Made by a program: the position numbers and the translations under genes
In this document: positions 1 through 6,479 of the stretch, piece by piece
Layout of the letters: the number at the start of each line of letters is the position of its first letter
Numbering within the stretch: position 1 is the first letter of the stretch
From: DASQWC01 sp035640475
GTDB taxonomy: Bacteria; Actinomycetota; JAICYB01
Direction of reading: 5' to 3'
Assembly: GCA_035640475.1 (NCBI GenBank)
Contig: DASQWC010000216.1
Location: 1 to 17,409, forward strand
DNA: 17,409 bases
Notes under the pieces: model-generated
Databases searched by the model: none
What the model saw: the letters and a program-made list of their open reading frames with translations, nothing else
What the model was told of the DNA's origin: nothing

Positions 1-1
1 T

Positions 2-208
2 TGGCAACGGTCGATCCGCGCGGGTGCGAAGGTCACCGTGGTGGCCTTCCACAGCGCGCGCGGAGAGGAAGCGAGCGATCTCGAACGCCGGATTCTTGAT
101 CGCGCGCCCGAATCGGAGACGGCCGTCTGCGAGGTTGCCGCGTCCCTCGCATCGCACACCGGGCCGGGCCTCCTCGGCCTCGCATGGCATTGGCAGCCTT
201 TACGCTGA
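2..208 (+). CDS. DegV family protein, C-terminal fragment (cut by window start)
   Basis: An open frame runs in from the left edge and stops with TGA at 206-208, giving the last 68 residues of a longer protein. The tail contains VTVVAFHSARGEEA, then a charged helix, and ends SHTGPGLLGLAW. This matches the DegV-family C-terminus, where an HTGPG-type loop closes the fatty-acid-binding fold (family knowledge). DegV proteins bind fatty acids and act as FakB-type carriers that deliver fatty acid to the kinase FakA. The kinase is not visible here. The next gene starts 4 bp downstream, so the two are probably co-transcribed. The start and N-terminal domain lie outside the window. The call rests on the C-terminal motif only. 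Confidence 0.72.
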   Translation, partial: WQRSIRAGAKVTVVAFHSARGEEASDLERRILDRAPESETAVCEVAASLASHTGPGLLGLAWHWQPLR

Positions 209-212
209 CGTC

Positions 213-560
213 ATGCGCGCGTTTCATTCGCAATTCGCCTACGTCGTCGTCGCCGCCAATCTGATCGTCGGCGCCTGGGGACTCGCCCTGTGGCGCCGCA
301 ACCGCGAGGCGACACGCACCTACTGGACGGCCCTCGGGATCGCGTGGGGGACGATCTACGTCCAAGGCCTGCTCGGGCTGACGATGTTCCAGCGCTACAA
401 ACCGCCGTTCAAGCACCACTTCTACGGCTTCCTGTTCGCGATCATCACCGTCGCCGTATTCCCGATCCGAAGCGAGAGCCCGCGCACGCGCCTGCTCGTG
501 TTCTCCGTGGCGACGCTGTTCATCGGGATCGTCGCCGTCCGGGCCGTGCTCTCGCTGTGA
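213..560 (+). CDS. small four-helix integral membrane protein, unknown function
   Basis: Starts at ATG 213, 4 bp after the upstream DegV-like stop, and encodes 115 residues. The open frame extends further upstream, but that part overlaps the DegV frame and has no protein-like character, so ATG 213 is preferred. Hydrophobic segments at about residues 8-26, 38-57, 68-85 and 92-112 predict four membrane helices. A basic WRRNRE loop follows helix 1 and a His-rich KPPFKHHFYGF motif precedes helix 3. The adjacent histidines could bind heme or metal, but nothing proves this. The stop overlaps the GTG start of the next gene in a GTGA, implying translational coupling. I do not recognise the family beyond conserved actinobacterial-type membrane proteins. 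Confidence 0.72.
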   Translation: MRAFHSQFAYVVVAANLIVGAWGLALWRRNREATRTYWTALGIAWGTIYVQGLLGLTMFQRYKPPFKHHFYGFLFAIITVAVFPIRSESPRTRLLVFSVATLFIGIVAVRAVLSL

Positions 561-1333
561 CCATCCGCGCCGTCACGTTCGATTGCTGGGGAACGCTTCT
601 CGCCGAGCCCGACGTCGCAGCGTCGACCGCAGCGCGAGTGCGTGCGATCGCCGAAGCAGCCGACGGAGACCTGTCGCCCGAGCAGGCCCAGGAACTGCTC
701 GACGCAGCCTGGCGAGAGCATCACCTCGAGTGGCTGGGCGGTCGTCAGTACGGCTCCCCCGGGATTGCGCGTTACGTCGCACAGGAACTCGGCAACGACG
801 CCGTGATCGGTCTGCTGCAAGAAGCCTTCGAGGACGCCGGACGCCACGGAACGACCGGAGCGGTCGCCGGCGCGCGCGACACGCTCATTCGCTTGCGCGA
901 ACGCGGCATCCGCACGGCGCTCGTGTGCGACGCGGGCATGACACCCGGTCGGGTCGTTCGCGACCTCTTGAGCAATGTCGGACTCCTCGAGCACCTCGAG
1001 TTCTGCGCCTTCTCCGACGAGATCGGTGTGCCCAAGCCGTCCGCCAAGATGTTCGAAGCGGCGCTGACGGCGATCGTCGTCGAGCCGCATGAAGCCGTGC
1101 ACGTCGGAGACCTGTTGCGCACCGACGTCGACGGCGGACGCGCCTATGGGATGAAAACGATCCGCATCACCGCCGTGAACGACGACGTCCGGCAAGGCTT
1201 CTCGTGGGACGAGAGCGCCGTTCGCGAGCGCCGGGACACGACCGAAGAAGCACCGTTCCACGACGCCGATGAGGTCATCGCGTCCTACGACGAGTTCGAG
1301 GACGCGCTCAAGCGGCTGGAGGCTGCTCCCTGA
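557..1333 (+). CDS. HAD-superfamily hydrolase-like protein with atypical catalytic motifs
   Basis: GTG start at 557 overlaps the previous TGA (GTGA), giving 258 residues. The fold is recognisable. Motif I is FDCWGTLL with nucleophile D9. A cap domain spans roughly residues 20-100. Motif III is GVPKPSAKMF with K160. Motif IV is VGDLLRTDVDGG with G184-D185 and downstream aspartates. Two standard residues differ. The second Asp of DxD is Trp (W11), reminiscent of the DxY/F of 2-haloacid dehalogenases. The motif II Ser/Thr position appears to be Cys (C124 in ALVCDAG). Family knowledge says HAD enzymes form an aspartyl intermediate on the first Asp, while the second Asp acts as general acid/base in phosphatases. 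A plain phosphatase is therefore less likely than a dehalogenase-like or altered activity. The substrate is unknown. It ends convergently with the 2TM gene, overlapping it by 26 bp. Confidence 0.85.
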   Translation: MTIRAVTFDCWGTLLAEPDVAASTAARVRAIAEAADGDLSPEQAQELLDAAWREHHLEWLGGRQYGSPGIARYVAQELGNDAVIGLLQEAFEDAGRHGTTGAVAGARDTLIRLRERGIRTALVCDAGMTPGRVVRDLLSNVGLLEHLEFCAFSDEIGVPKPSAKMFEAALTAIVVEPHEAVHVGDLLRTDVDGGRAYGMKTIRITAVNDDVRQGFSWDESAVRERRDTTEEAPFHDADEVIASYDEFEDALKRLEAAP

Positions 1334-1565
1334 GGTAGTGCCGTCGTTGCGCGGCGTACCCGACGTAGTGCGCGGCCACGCCGATTCCCCACCCGAGCAG
1401 CGGAAAGATCGGCCACGGAAAGGGGATGCCGTCGTCCCAATTCGAGACGAGCGCCCAGGTCGCGATGAGCAGCACTTGTACGCCGATGTAGACGGCGAAG
1501 TGGATACGGAACCCCAGCTTGGGCGCGTCGAGCTCCCGCTGCGCCGCGCGTTCGAACGCGTCCAT
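1308..1565 (-). CDS. 2TM-domain small membrane protein
   Basis: ATG start at 1565, 85 residues. Two hydrophobic helices at about residues 18-40 and 49-71 are separated by a short acidic/Pro loop (NWDDGIPFPWP). The pattern HFAVYIGVQVLLIATWA followed by WPIFPLLGWGIGVAAHY matches the 2TM domain (PF13239 as I recall it), found alone or attached to signalling proteins. The Shine-Dalgarno AGGAGGAGG sits just upstream, inside the last Arg codons of the PadR gene. The PadR TAG stop directly abuts this ATG. PadR and this protein are thus one two-gene operon, and the membrane protein is a plausible target or partner of the regulator (inference). The 3' end overlaps the convergent HAD gene. Confidence 0.82.
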   Translation of the reverse strand: MDAFERAAQRELDAPKLGFRIHFAVYIGVQVLLIATWALVSNWDDGIPFPWPIFPLLGWGIGVAAHYVGYAAQRRHYLREQPPAA

Positions 1566-2003
1566 CTACCTCCTCCTTCTTCCGATCGCTCTCAACTCGT
1601 CCGCCGCACGATCGAGCACGGCCTCGATGGCGGCCGTATCGGCCCGTTCGGCAGCGGAGCGCACGCACTCGATGAAACGGCCCAGCGATGCTTCGATGCC
1701 GGACGCAAACCGCACCCCCAGACGGGCCTCGATGGCCGCGAGCCTGTCGACCCGCGCACTCAGGGCCTTCGCGCCCGCCTTCGTCAGCTCGTAGACGCGA
1801 CGGTCGTCTTCCTCGTTCCCGGAGATCAGCCCCTCGTCCTCGAGGGCCTGAATCGCCGGGTAGATACTCCCCGGCGAGGCGCGATACGACCGTCCCATCC
1901 GCGCCGTCAGCTCCCCCATGAGCTCGTAGCCGTGCATGGGCTTGAGCCCAAGCAAGGCGAGGAGCGCGAGGTGAAGCTCTCCGTGGCCGAATCGCCTCGT
2001 CAC
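1566..2003 (-). CDS. PadR-family transcriptional regulator
   Basis: GTG start at 2003, 145 residues. The N-terminal winged helix shows LALLALLGLKPMHGYELMGEL, then SPGSIYPAIQALEDEGLI and the wing DDRRVYELTKAG. The HGYEL and GSIYPAI motifs are diagnostic of PadR. The C-terminal half (about 90-145) is helical, as expected for the dimerisation region. PadR proteins are ligand-responsive repressors that often repress their own operon and a neighbouring membrane protein or transporter (family knowledge). The predicted transcription start lies only about 10 nt before this GTG and there is no clear ribosome binding site, so the message may be nearly leaderless. No other ATG or GTG gives a full winged helix. 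The C-terminal Arg run is encoded by the ribosome binding site of the next gene. Confidence 0.93.
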   Translation of the reverse strand: MTRRFGHGELHLALLALLGLKPMHGYELMGELTARMGRSYRASPGSIYPAIQALEDEGLISGNEEDDRRVYELTKAGAKALSARVDRLAAIEARLGVRFASGIEASLGRFIECVRSAAERADTAAIEAVLDRAADELRAIGRRRR

Positions 2004-2042
2004 TTACGAATCACTTACGAAATATATCGAGAGCCTTACGAA
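2004..2042 (-). promoter_or_regulatory. three phased TTACGAA repeats, putative PadR operator
   Basis: TTACGAA occurs at 2004-2010, 2015-2021 and 2036-2042 (read on plus), with start-to-start spacings of 11 and 21 bp, close to one and two helical turns. One copy lies in the spacer between -35 and -10, one touches the -10, and one abuts the GTG start. Repeats placed this way on one DNA face over a promoter are typical of a repressor site. Autoregulation by the adjacent PadR protein is the simplest reading, and the site could also influence divergent acs. Binding itself is inferred. Confidence 0.6.
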
Positions 2043-2049
2043 TCGTCAA
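2021..2049 (-). promoter_or_regulatory. sigma-70-type promoter of the padR-2TM operon
   Basis: On the minus strand, TTGACG (plus 2044-2049) and TATATT (plus 2021-2026) are separated by exactly 17 bp (2027-2043). This is close to the TTGACA-N17-TATAAT consensus and is the only AT-rich patch in the neighbourhood. The predicted start of transcription is near 2013, about 10 nt from the GTG of the PadR gene. Confidence 0.75.
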
Positions 2050-2053
2050 GACC

Positions 2054-2067
2054 CCCGTCCGGACGGG
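2054..2067. repeat. 14-bp perfect palindrome between padR and acs
   Basis: CCCGTCCGGACGGG is a perfect 14-bp palindrome, upstream of the padR -35 and 13 bp before the acs ATG. It could be a second operator in the divergent control region or a short stem in the acs leader. It has no loop and no T-run, so it is not a terminator. Function unknown. Confidence 0.4.
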
Positions 2068-2080
2068 TAGATTGACGGTC

Positions 2081-4039
2081 ATGCCGGACATCGAGAACCT
2101 TCTCGAAGAGCTGCGCACGTTCGATCCGCCGGAGGAGTTCAGACGCCAGGCGGTCGTCTCGTCCGACGAGATCTATGCCGAAGCCGACACGGACTTCGAG
2201 GGCTTCTGGGCCGAGCAGGCCGCCGAGCACGTCACCTGGTTTCGTAAGTGGGACACGGTCCTCGAGTGGAACGCGCCGTTCGCGAAGTGGTTCGTCGGCG
2301 GCAAGCTGAACATCGCGTACAACTGCCTCGACCGTCACGTCGAGGCGGGCTTCGGCGACAAGGTCGCCTATCACTGGGAAGGCGAGCCCGGCGATACGAA
2401 GACGGTCACGTACAAATGGCTCCTCGACGAGACGTGCCGCGTCGCCAACGCGCTCAAGGAGCTCGGCGTCCAAACCGGCGATCGCGTCGCCATCTATCTG
2501 CCGATGGTTCCGGAGCTTCCGGCCGTGATGCTGGCGTGCGCGCGCATCGGCGCGCCGCACACCGTCGTCTTTGCCGGCTTCTCTGCCGATTCACTGTCCG
2601 GACGCATCAACGACGCGGGGGCCAAGGTGCTCGTGACCGCCGACGGCGGCTGGCGCCGCGGACAGATCGTCCCGTTGAAGGAGAACTCCGACGAAGCGCT
2701 CAAGGACACACCGACGATCTCCAAGGCGCTCGTGCTGAAGCGCACCGAGAACGACGTGTCGATGACGCAAGGCCGGGACGTCTGGTACCACGACATCGTC
2801 CCGAAGCAGTCGACGGAATGTCCGGCCGAGGAGCTCGACGCCGAGCATCCGCTCTACCTGCTCTACACGTCCGGGACGACCGCCAAGCCGAAGGGCATCC
2901 TGCACACGACCGGCGGCTACCTCGTCGGGACGTCCACGACGCATCACTTCATCTTCGATCTCAAGCGCAACGAGGACGTGTACTGGTGCGCCGCCGACGT
3001 CGGCTGGGTGACCGGTCACAGCTACATCGTGTACGGCCCGCTGTGCAACGGCGCCACGTCGATCCTCTACGAAGGCGCGCCCGACTGGCCCGACAAGGAC
3101 CGGCTCTGGGCGATCGCCGAGCGGTACAAGGCGACCATCCTGTACACCGCCCCCACGGCCATCCGCGCCTTCATGAAGTGGGGAACGCAGTACCCGGAGG
3201 CCCACGACCTGTCCTCGCTGCGCCTGCTCGGCACCGTCGGCGAGCCGATCAACCCGGAGGCATGGGTCTGGTACCACACCTACATCGGCGGCGGCCGCTG
3301 CCCGATCGTCGATACGTGGTGGCAGACGGAGACCGGGATGATCATGATCACTCCCCTGCCCGGCATCACGACGCTCAAGCCGGGCTCCGCCACTCATCCT
3401 TTTCCGGGCGTCGGCGCCGACGTCGTCAACGACCAAGGCGAGTCCCAGCCGCTCGGCGGCGCGGGATACATCGTGCTCACGCGCCCGTGGCCGGCCATGC
3501 TCCGCACGATCTGGGGCGACGACGAGCGCTACAAGGAGACGTACTGGTCGAAGTTCCCGGGGATGTACTTCCCCGGCGACGGCTGCAAACGCGACGAGGA
3601 AGGCTATTTTTGGTTCCTCGGACGCGTCGACGACGTCATGAACGTCGCCGGACACCGCATCTCGACCTACGAGGTCGAGTCGGCCCTCGTCGACCACGAG
3701 ACGGTCGCCGAGTCGGCCGTCGTCGGGCGCGTGGGCGAGGACAAGGCCGAGAACATCGTCGCGTTCGTCACCCTCAAGGCGAGCGTCGAAGGCGACGAGT
3801 CGCTCCTGACGGAGCTCCGCGAGCACGTGGCGCGCAAGATCGGGAAGATCGCGCGGCCGGCCATGATCATCTTCACCGACGATCTGCCGAAGACGCGGTC
3901 GGGCAAGATCATGCGCCGGCTCCTGCGAGACGTCGCCGAGGGACGGCCGCTCGGCGACGTCACCACACTTGCCAACGAGACCGTCGTCGAGGAGATCCGC
4001 GACAAGGCCGCAGCACGCGCGGGAGCCGACGAAGACTGA
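2081..4039 (+). CDS. acs: acetyl-CoA synthetase (AMP-forming)
   Basis: Converts acetate, ATP and CoA to acetyl-CoA via acetyl-AMP in the cytoplasm. ATG 2081 gives 652 residues, the usual Acs length. A TTG at 2072 is an alternative but adds only three residues. The adenylation motif YTSGTTAKPKG is at 262-272 and WWQTETG follows. W414 aligns in number with the acetate-pocket Trp of Salmonella Acs, supporting acetate over longer acids. The C-terminal domain has GRVDDVMNVAGHRIST and PKTRSGKIMRR. K609 is the catalytic lysine that protein acetyltransferases of the Pat type modify in other bacteria (family knowledge). No acetyltransferase or deacetylase is in the window. It is divergent from padR across a 77-bp control region and overlaps the downstream HIT gene by 4 bp. 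No anomaly is seen in the coding region. Confidence 0.97.
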   Translation: MPDIENLLEELRTFDPPEEFRRQAVVSSDEIYAEADTDFEGFWAEQAAEHVTWFRKWDTVLEWNAPFAKWFVGGKLNIAYNCLDRHVEAGFGDKVAYHWEGEPGDTKTVTYKWLLDETCRVANALKELGVQTGDRVAIYLPMVPELPAVMLACARIGAPHTVVFAGFSADSLSGRINDAGAKVLVTADGGWRRGQIVPLKENSDEALKDTPTISKALVLKRTENDVSMTQGRDVWYHDIVPKQSTECPAEELDAEHPLYLLYTSGTTAKPKGILHTTGGYLVGTSTTHHFIFDLKRNEDVYWCAADVGWVTGHSYIVYGPLCNGATSILYEGAPDWPDKDRLWAIAERYKATILYTAPTAIRAFMKWGTQYPEAHDLSSLRLLGTVGEPINPEAWVWYHTYIGGGRCPIVDTWWQTETGMIMITPLPGITTLKPGSATHPFPGVGADVVNDQGESQPLGGAGYIVLTRPWPAMLRTIWGDDERYKETYWSKFPGMYFPGDGCKRDEEGYFWFLGRVDDVMNVAGHRISTYEVESALVDHETVAESAVVGRVGEDKAENIVAFVTLKASVEGDESLLTELREHVARKIGKIARPAMIIFTDDLPKTRSGKIMRRLLRDVAEGRPLGDVTTLANETVVEEIRDKAAARAGADED

Positions 4040-4485
4040 CGGATCGCTGCTTCAGCTGCGAGCAGACGGCGCGCGCGGATCTGCCGCCTCGAGAAGACAT
4101 CGTTGCCGACGAACTCTGGCGCGCGTGCCACGCGTTCAACACGTCGCTTCCCGGCTGGGTCGTAGTGCTCCCACGCCGCCATATCGAGGCGATCCACGAG
4201 CTCACAGACGAAGAAGCCGCCGGGCTCGGCCCCCTGATCCGGTCGCTCTCGATCGCGCTGCGGACTCTCACCGGGTGCCGCAAGACCTACGTCGTGCAGT
4301 TCGCGGAGGCCGAGGGCTTCGCCCATGTGCACTTCCACGTCGTCCCGCGCATGGACGACTTCGCCGAGGAGCAGCGAGGGCCGAACGTCTTCAGCATGCT
4401 CGGCGTTCCTGAGGAAGAACAAGTCCCGGAGGCCGAAAGGGATCGGATCGCTCTCGCGATCCGCGCCGAGCTCGGGAAGCCCTAA
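4036..4485 (+). CDS. HIT-family protein with apparent CTG start
   Basis: A 149-residue HIT (histidine triad) nucleotide hydrolase/transferase-like protein. The triad HVHFHVVPR is at residues 97-105 (H97, H99, H101), preceded by GWVVVLPRRHI. An N-terminal CFSC pair may bind zinc. HIT proteins hydrolyse or transfer nucleotidyl groups, and the substrate here is unknown. The frame has no ATG, GTG or TTG between the acs region and the conserved core. The first sensible codon is CTG 4036, overlapping the acs TGA as CTGA, with a purine-rich GGGAG about 10 nt upstream. Reinitiation after acs is the likely mode. The coding region is complete to TAA 4485 and shows no frameshift. The Acs-HIT pairing could help dispose of adenylated intermediates, which is only a guess. 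Confidence 0.85.
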   Translation: MTDRCFSCEQTARADLPPREDIVADELWRACHAFNTSLPGWVVVLPRRHIEAIHELTDEEAAGLGPLIRSLSIALRTLTGCRKTYVVQFAEAEGFAHVHFHVVPRMDDFAEEQRGPNVFSMLGVPEEEQVPEAERDRIALAIRAELGKP

Positions 4486-4739
4486 CCGGTCTGCGGGCGC
4501 GTCTGCGCGCCCACAGCCAGAGCCACGAGCGTCAGATCCGATCGGAGGGCGGCGACCTCGGACTCCACACGCTCGAATCGAGCGTTCATCTCATCACGGG
4601 TGGGGCGGGCCTCGATCTTGACATCAAGCGCTTCGATCCTGGACTCGAGTCGATCGAAGCGGTCCTTCAGAAGCCAGCCGCCAAGCACAGTCACTACTAG
4701 GAGCGGGATTGCGTTCACGAGGGCCGCAGCAGCGTCCAT
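4482..4739 (-). CDS. small membrane-anchored coiled-coil protein, unknown
   Basis: 85 residues from ATG 4739. An upstream in-frame ATG at 4751 lies inside the ribosome binding site GGAGGA (4744-4749), which is 5 nt from ATG 4739, so the shorter start is chosen. One N-terminal hydrophobic helix (about residues 6-24, LVNAIPLLVVTVLGGWLL) is followed by a heptad-patterned helix (DRFDRLESRIEALDVKI, then FERVESEVAALRSDL). This architecture resembles small phage or toxin-associated membrane/coiled-coil proteins but also many uncharacterised housekeeping ones. I assign no function. Its TAG stop shares a 4-bp CTAA with the TAA of the convergent HIT gene. It lies 55 bp downstream of the ABC transporter ATPase on the same strand and may be read through from that operon. 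Confidence 0.68.
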   Translation of the reverse strand: MDAAAALVNAIPLLVVTVLGGWLLKDRFDRLESRIEALDVKIEARPTRDEMNARFERVESEVAALRSDLTLVALAVGAQTRPQTG

Positions 4740-4743
4740 GCCT

Positions 4744-4749
4744 TCCTCC
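4744..4749 (-). promoter_or_regulatory. ribosome binding site deciding the start of the coiled-coil protein
   Basis: GGAGGA on the minus strand, with a 5-nt spacer to ATG 4739. The competing ATG 4751 overlaps this element and has no Shine-Dalgarno of its own. Confidence 0.7.
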
Positions 4750-4794
4750 ATCGTAATAGGGAAGGAACTTCACCGTACCGGCCACCACCGACGT

Positions 4795-5526
4795 CTACAG
4801 CACGCGCGAGAGGAACTCGCGCGTGCGCGGGTGCGTGGGAGCTCCGAAGATTGTCGCCGGCGTCCCCGCCTCGACGATCTTGCCGTTGTCCAGAAAGACC
4901 ACGCGGTCCGACACCTCACGCGCGAAGCCCATCTCGTGGGTCACGACGAGCATCGTCATTCCCTCGGTCGCGAGCGTTCGCATGACGTCGAGCACCTCCT
5001 TGACGAGCTCCGGATCGAGGGCAGAGGTGACTTCGTCGAAGAGCATCACCTTTGGGCCCATCGCGAGCGCCCTCGCAATCGCAACGCGTTGCTGCTGACC
5101 GCCGGAGAGCTGCGACGGGAAGGACTCCGCCTTCCCCGAAATGCCGACGTGCGAGAGCTGTTCCAGGCTTCGGCGTCGCGCTTCGTCCCGGGACAATCCG
5201 AGAACTTTCTCGAGCGCAAGGCACACGTTGCCCAAAGCCGTCAGGTGCGGGAACAGATTGAACGACTGGAAGACGATGCCGACGTTCGTGCGCACCCGAT
5301 CGATGTCGACACCTCGCACGTTGATCCGCTCGCCGTCGATCAGCACTTCGCCGTCGTCGGGCTCGGTGAGAAGGTTCACGCAGCGCAGCAGTGTGCTCTT
5401 CCCCGAACCGGACGGCCCGATCACGCACACCACCTCGTGCGCTTTCAGTGCGAGATCGACACCGTCGAGGACGACGAGATCATCGAAGCTCTTGCGCAGA
5501 CCGCGGAGCTCGACGACGAAGCTCAC
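4795..5526 (-). CDS. polar amino-acid ABC transporter, ATP-binding protein
   Basis: 243 residues from GTG 5526, which overlaps the permease stop as GTGA. Walker A is GPSGSGKS (37-44), the Q-loop is Q87 in VGIVFQ, the signature is LSGGQ (140-144), Walker B is VMLFDE (160-165) and the switch His is H197 in VVTHE. The sequence pattern and length fit the GlnQ/HisP/ArtP group that energises uptake of polar amino acids (family knowledge). It would dimerise on the cytoplasmic face of the adjacent permease. It is the last gene of a binding-protein, permease, ATPase operon. All catalytic residues are present. The exact substrate cannot be read from sequence. Confidence 0.95.
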   Translation of the reverse strand: MSFVVELRGLRKSFDDLVVLDGVDLALKAHEVVCVIGPSGSGKSTLLRCVNLLTEPDDGEVLIDGERINVRGVDIDRVRTNVGIVFQSFNLFPHLTALGNVCLALEKVLGLSRDEARRRSLEQLSHVGISGKAESFPSQLSGGQQQRVAIARALAMGPKVMLFDEVTSALDPELVKEVLDVMRTLATEGMTMLVVTHEMGFAREVSDRVVFLDNGKIVEAGTPATIFGAPTHPRTREFLSRVL

Positions 5527-6479
5527 GACGCCGCTCGCAGGCCGCGCTCGAGCCGGTTCACGACCCGCGTCAACGGCAGTGTCAACAACAGGTAGATGAG
5601 GCTCGCAGCGACGAACGGAGTTGCGTTCGCCGTCTGCGCGTACGCGTCGCGCGCGACACGCAGAAGCTCGCGGCTGGCGACCGTCGCACCGAGCGCGGAC
5701 ACGAGCGACGAGTCCTTCAGCAGCGCGATGAACTCGTTGACCAACGGCGGGATCGTCCGGCGAACCGCCTGCGGGATGATCACGTACCGCATCGCGGCCC
5801 GGTAGGGCATACCGAGACCGCGCGCAGCCTCCATCTGACCGCGCTCGACCGACTGGATCCCGGCCCGGAAGATCTCGGCGACGTAGGCGGCGCTGTTCAG
5901 GGCGAGCCCCGTCGCACCGGCCGTGAAGACGTTCAGCCGGATCCCGACGAACGGCAGCGCGAGGTAGATGAACGAGAGCTGCATGAGCAGCGGCGTCCCG
6001 CGGAACACGTCGACGAAGGCAATGCCGGGGGCCCGGACCCAGCGGCGTTTGGAGATCACGAGCAGCGCAATCGCGAGTCCGAAGACGATTCCCGCGATCT
6101 CGCCGATGATCGCCAGCCGCAGCGTGTTGAACGCTCCGCGCGCGAGGAACGGCCACAAGCCGCGCAGGGCGTCCGGATTCAGGTACTGGTCGGCGATGAA
6201 ACGAAGGTCGAGGGTCTCGCGAGCCGCTGCCACGACCACGACCCCGAGTGCCGCGGCCGAGGCGATGAGCCCCGCGAACGCTTCGCGGGCACGGACGCGG
6301 TGAACCTCGACCAGCTCGAGTCCGGCCGAAGCTGCTCCGACAAAGGCGAATGCGACGGCCGGGCCCTTCGCGAACAGGGAAAGAGCAAGGGCGACAATGC
6401 CGAAGCCCAGCGCCGCGATTCCATACCAGCCCCGCCGAAGGGGGCGATCTGTTACTCGGGCGGCTGGGTCTTGAACCAC
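5523..6479 (-). CDS. polar amino-acid ABC transporter permease with extra N-terminal helices
   Basis: 318 residues from GTG 6479, which overlaps the end of the binding-protein gene by 28 bp. No other in-frame start fits well. The C-terminal 200 residues are a HisM/GlnP-type permease: GAFNTLRLAIIGEI at the start of the core, FRGTPLLMQL, and the EAA loop MEAARGLGMPYRAAMRYVIIPQA that contacts the ATPase, followed by LVNEFIALLKDSSLVSALG. The first about 115 residues add roughly three hydrophobic segments (about 19-37, 41-56 and 68-85) not found in the usual 220-residue permeases. A single permease probably forms a homodimer. The function of the extension is unknown. Confidence 0.92.
   Translation of the reverse strand: MVQDPAARVTDRPLRRGWYGIAALGFGIVALALSLFAKGPAVAFAFVGAASAGLELVEVHRVRAREAFAGLIASAAALGVVVVAAARETLDLRFIADQYLNPDALRGLWPFLARGAFNTLRLAIIGEIAGIVFGLAIALLVISKRRWVRAPGIAFVDVFRGTPLLMQLSFIYLALPFVGIRLNVFTAGATGLALNSAAYVAEIFRAGIQSVERGQMEAARGLGMPYRAAMRYVIIPQAVRRTIPPLVNEFIALLKDSSLVSALGATVASRELLRVARDAYAQTANATPFVAASLIYLLLTLPLTRVVNRLERGLRAAS

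Noticed and set aside
2072..2077. TTGACG on the plus strand at the acs start as a -35 element
   Set aside because: No -10-like hexamer lies 16-18 bp downstream, and any start site would be inside acs.
2248..4035. Very long open frame antiparallel or out of frame with acs, extending the HIT frame upstream
   Set aside because: It is Arg/His-rich shadow coding typical of high-GC DNA. Acs in the other frame is complete and strongly conserved, so only the part from 4036 on is a gene.
4030..4045. Acs-HIT fusion by programmed frameshift
   Set aside because: No slippery heptamer or downstream structure is visible at the junction. A stop/start overlap explains the arrangement more simply.
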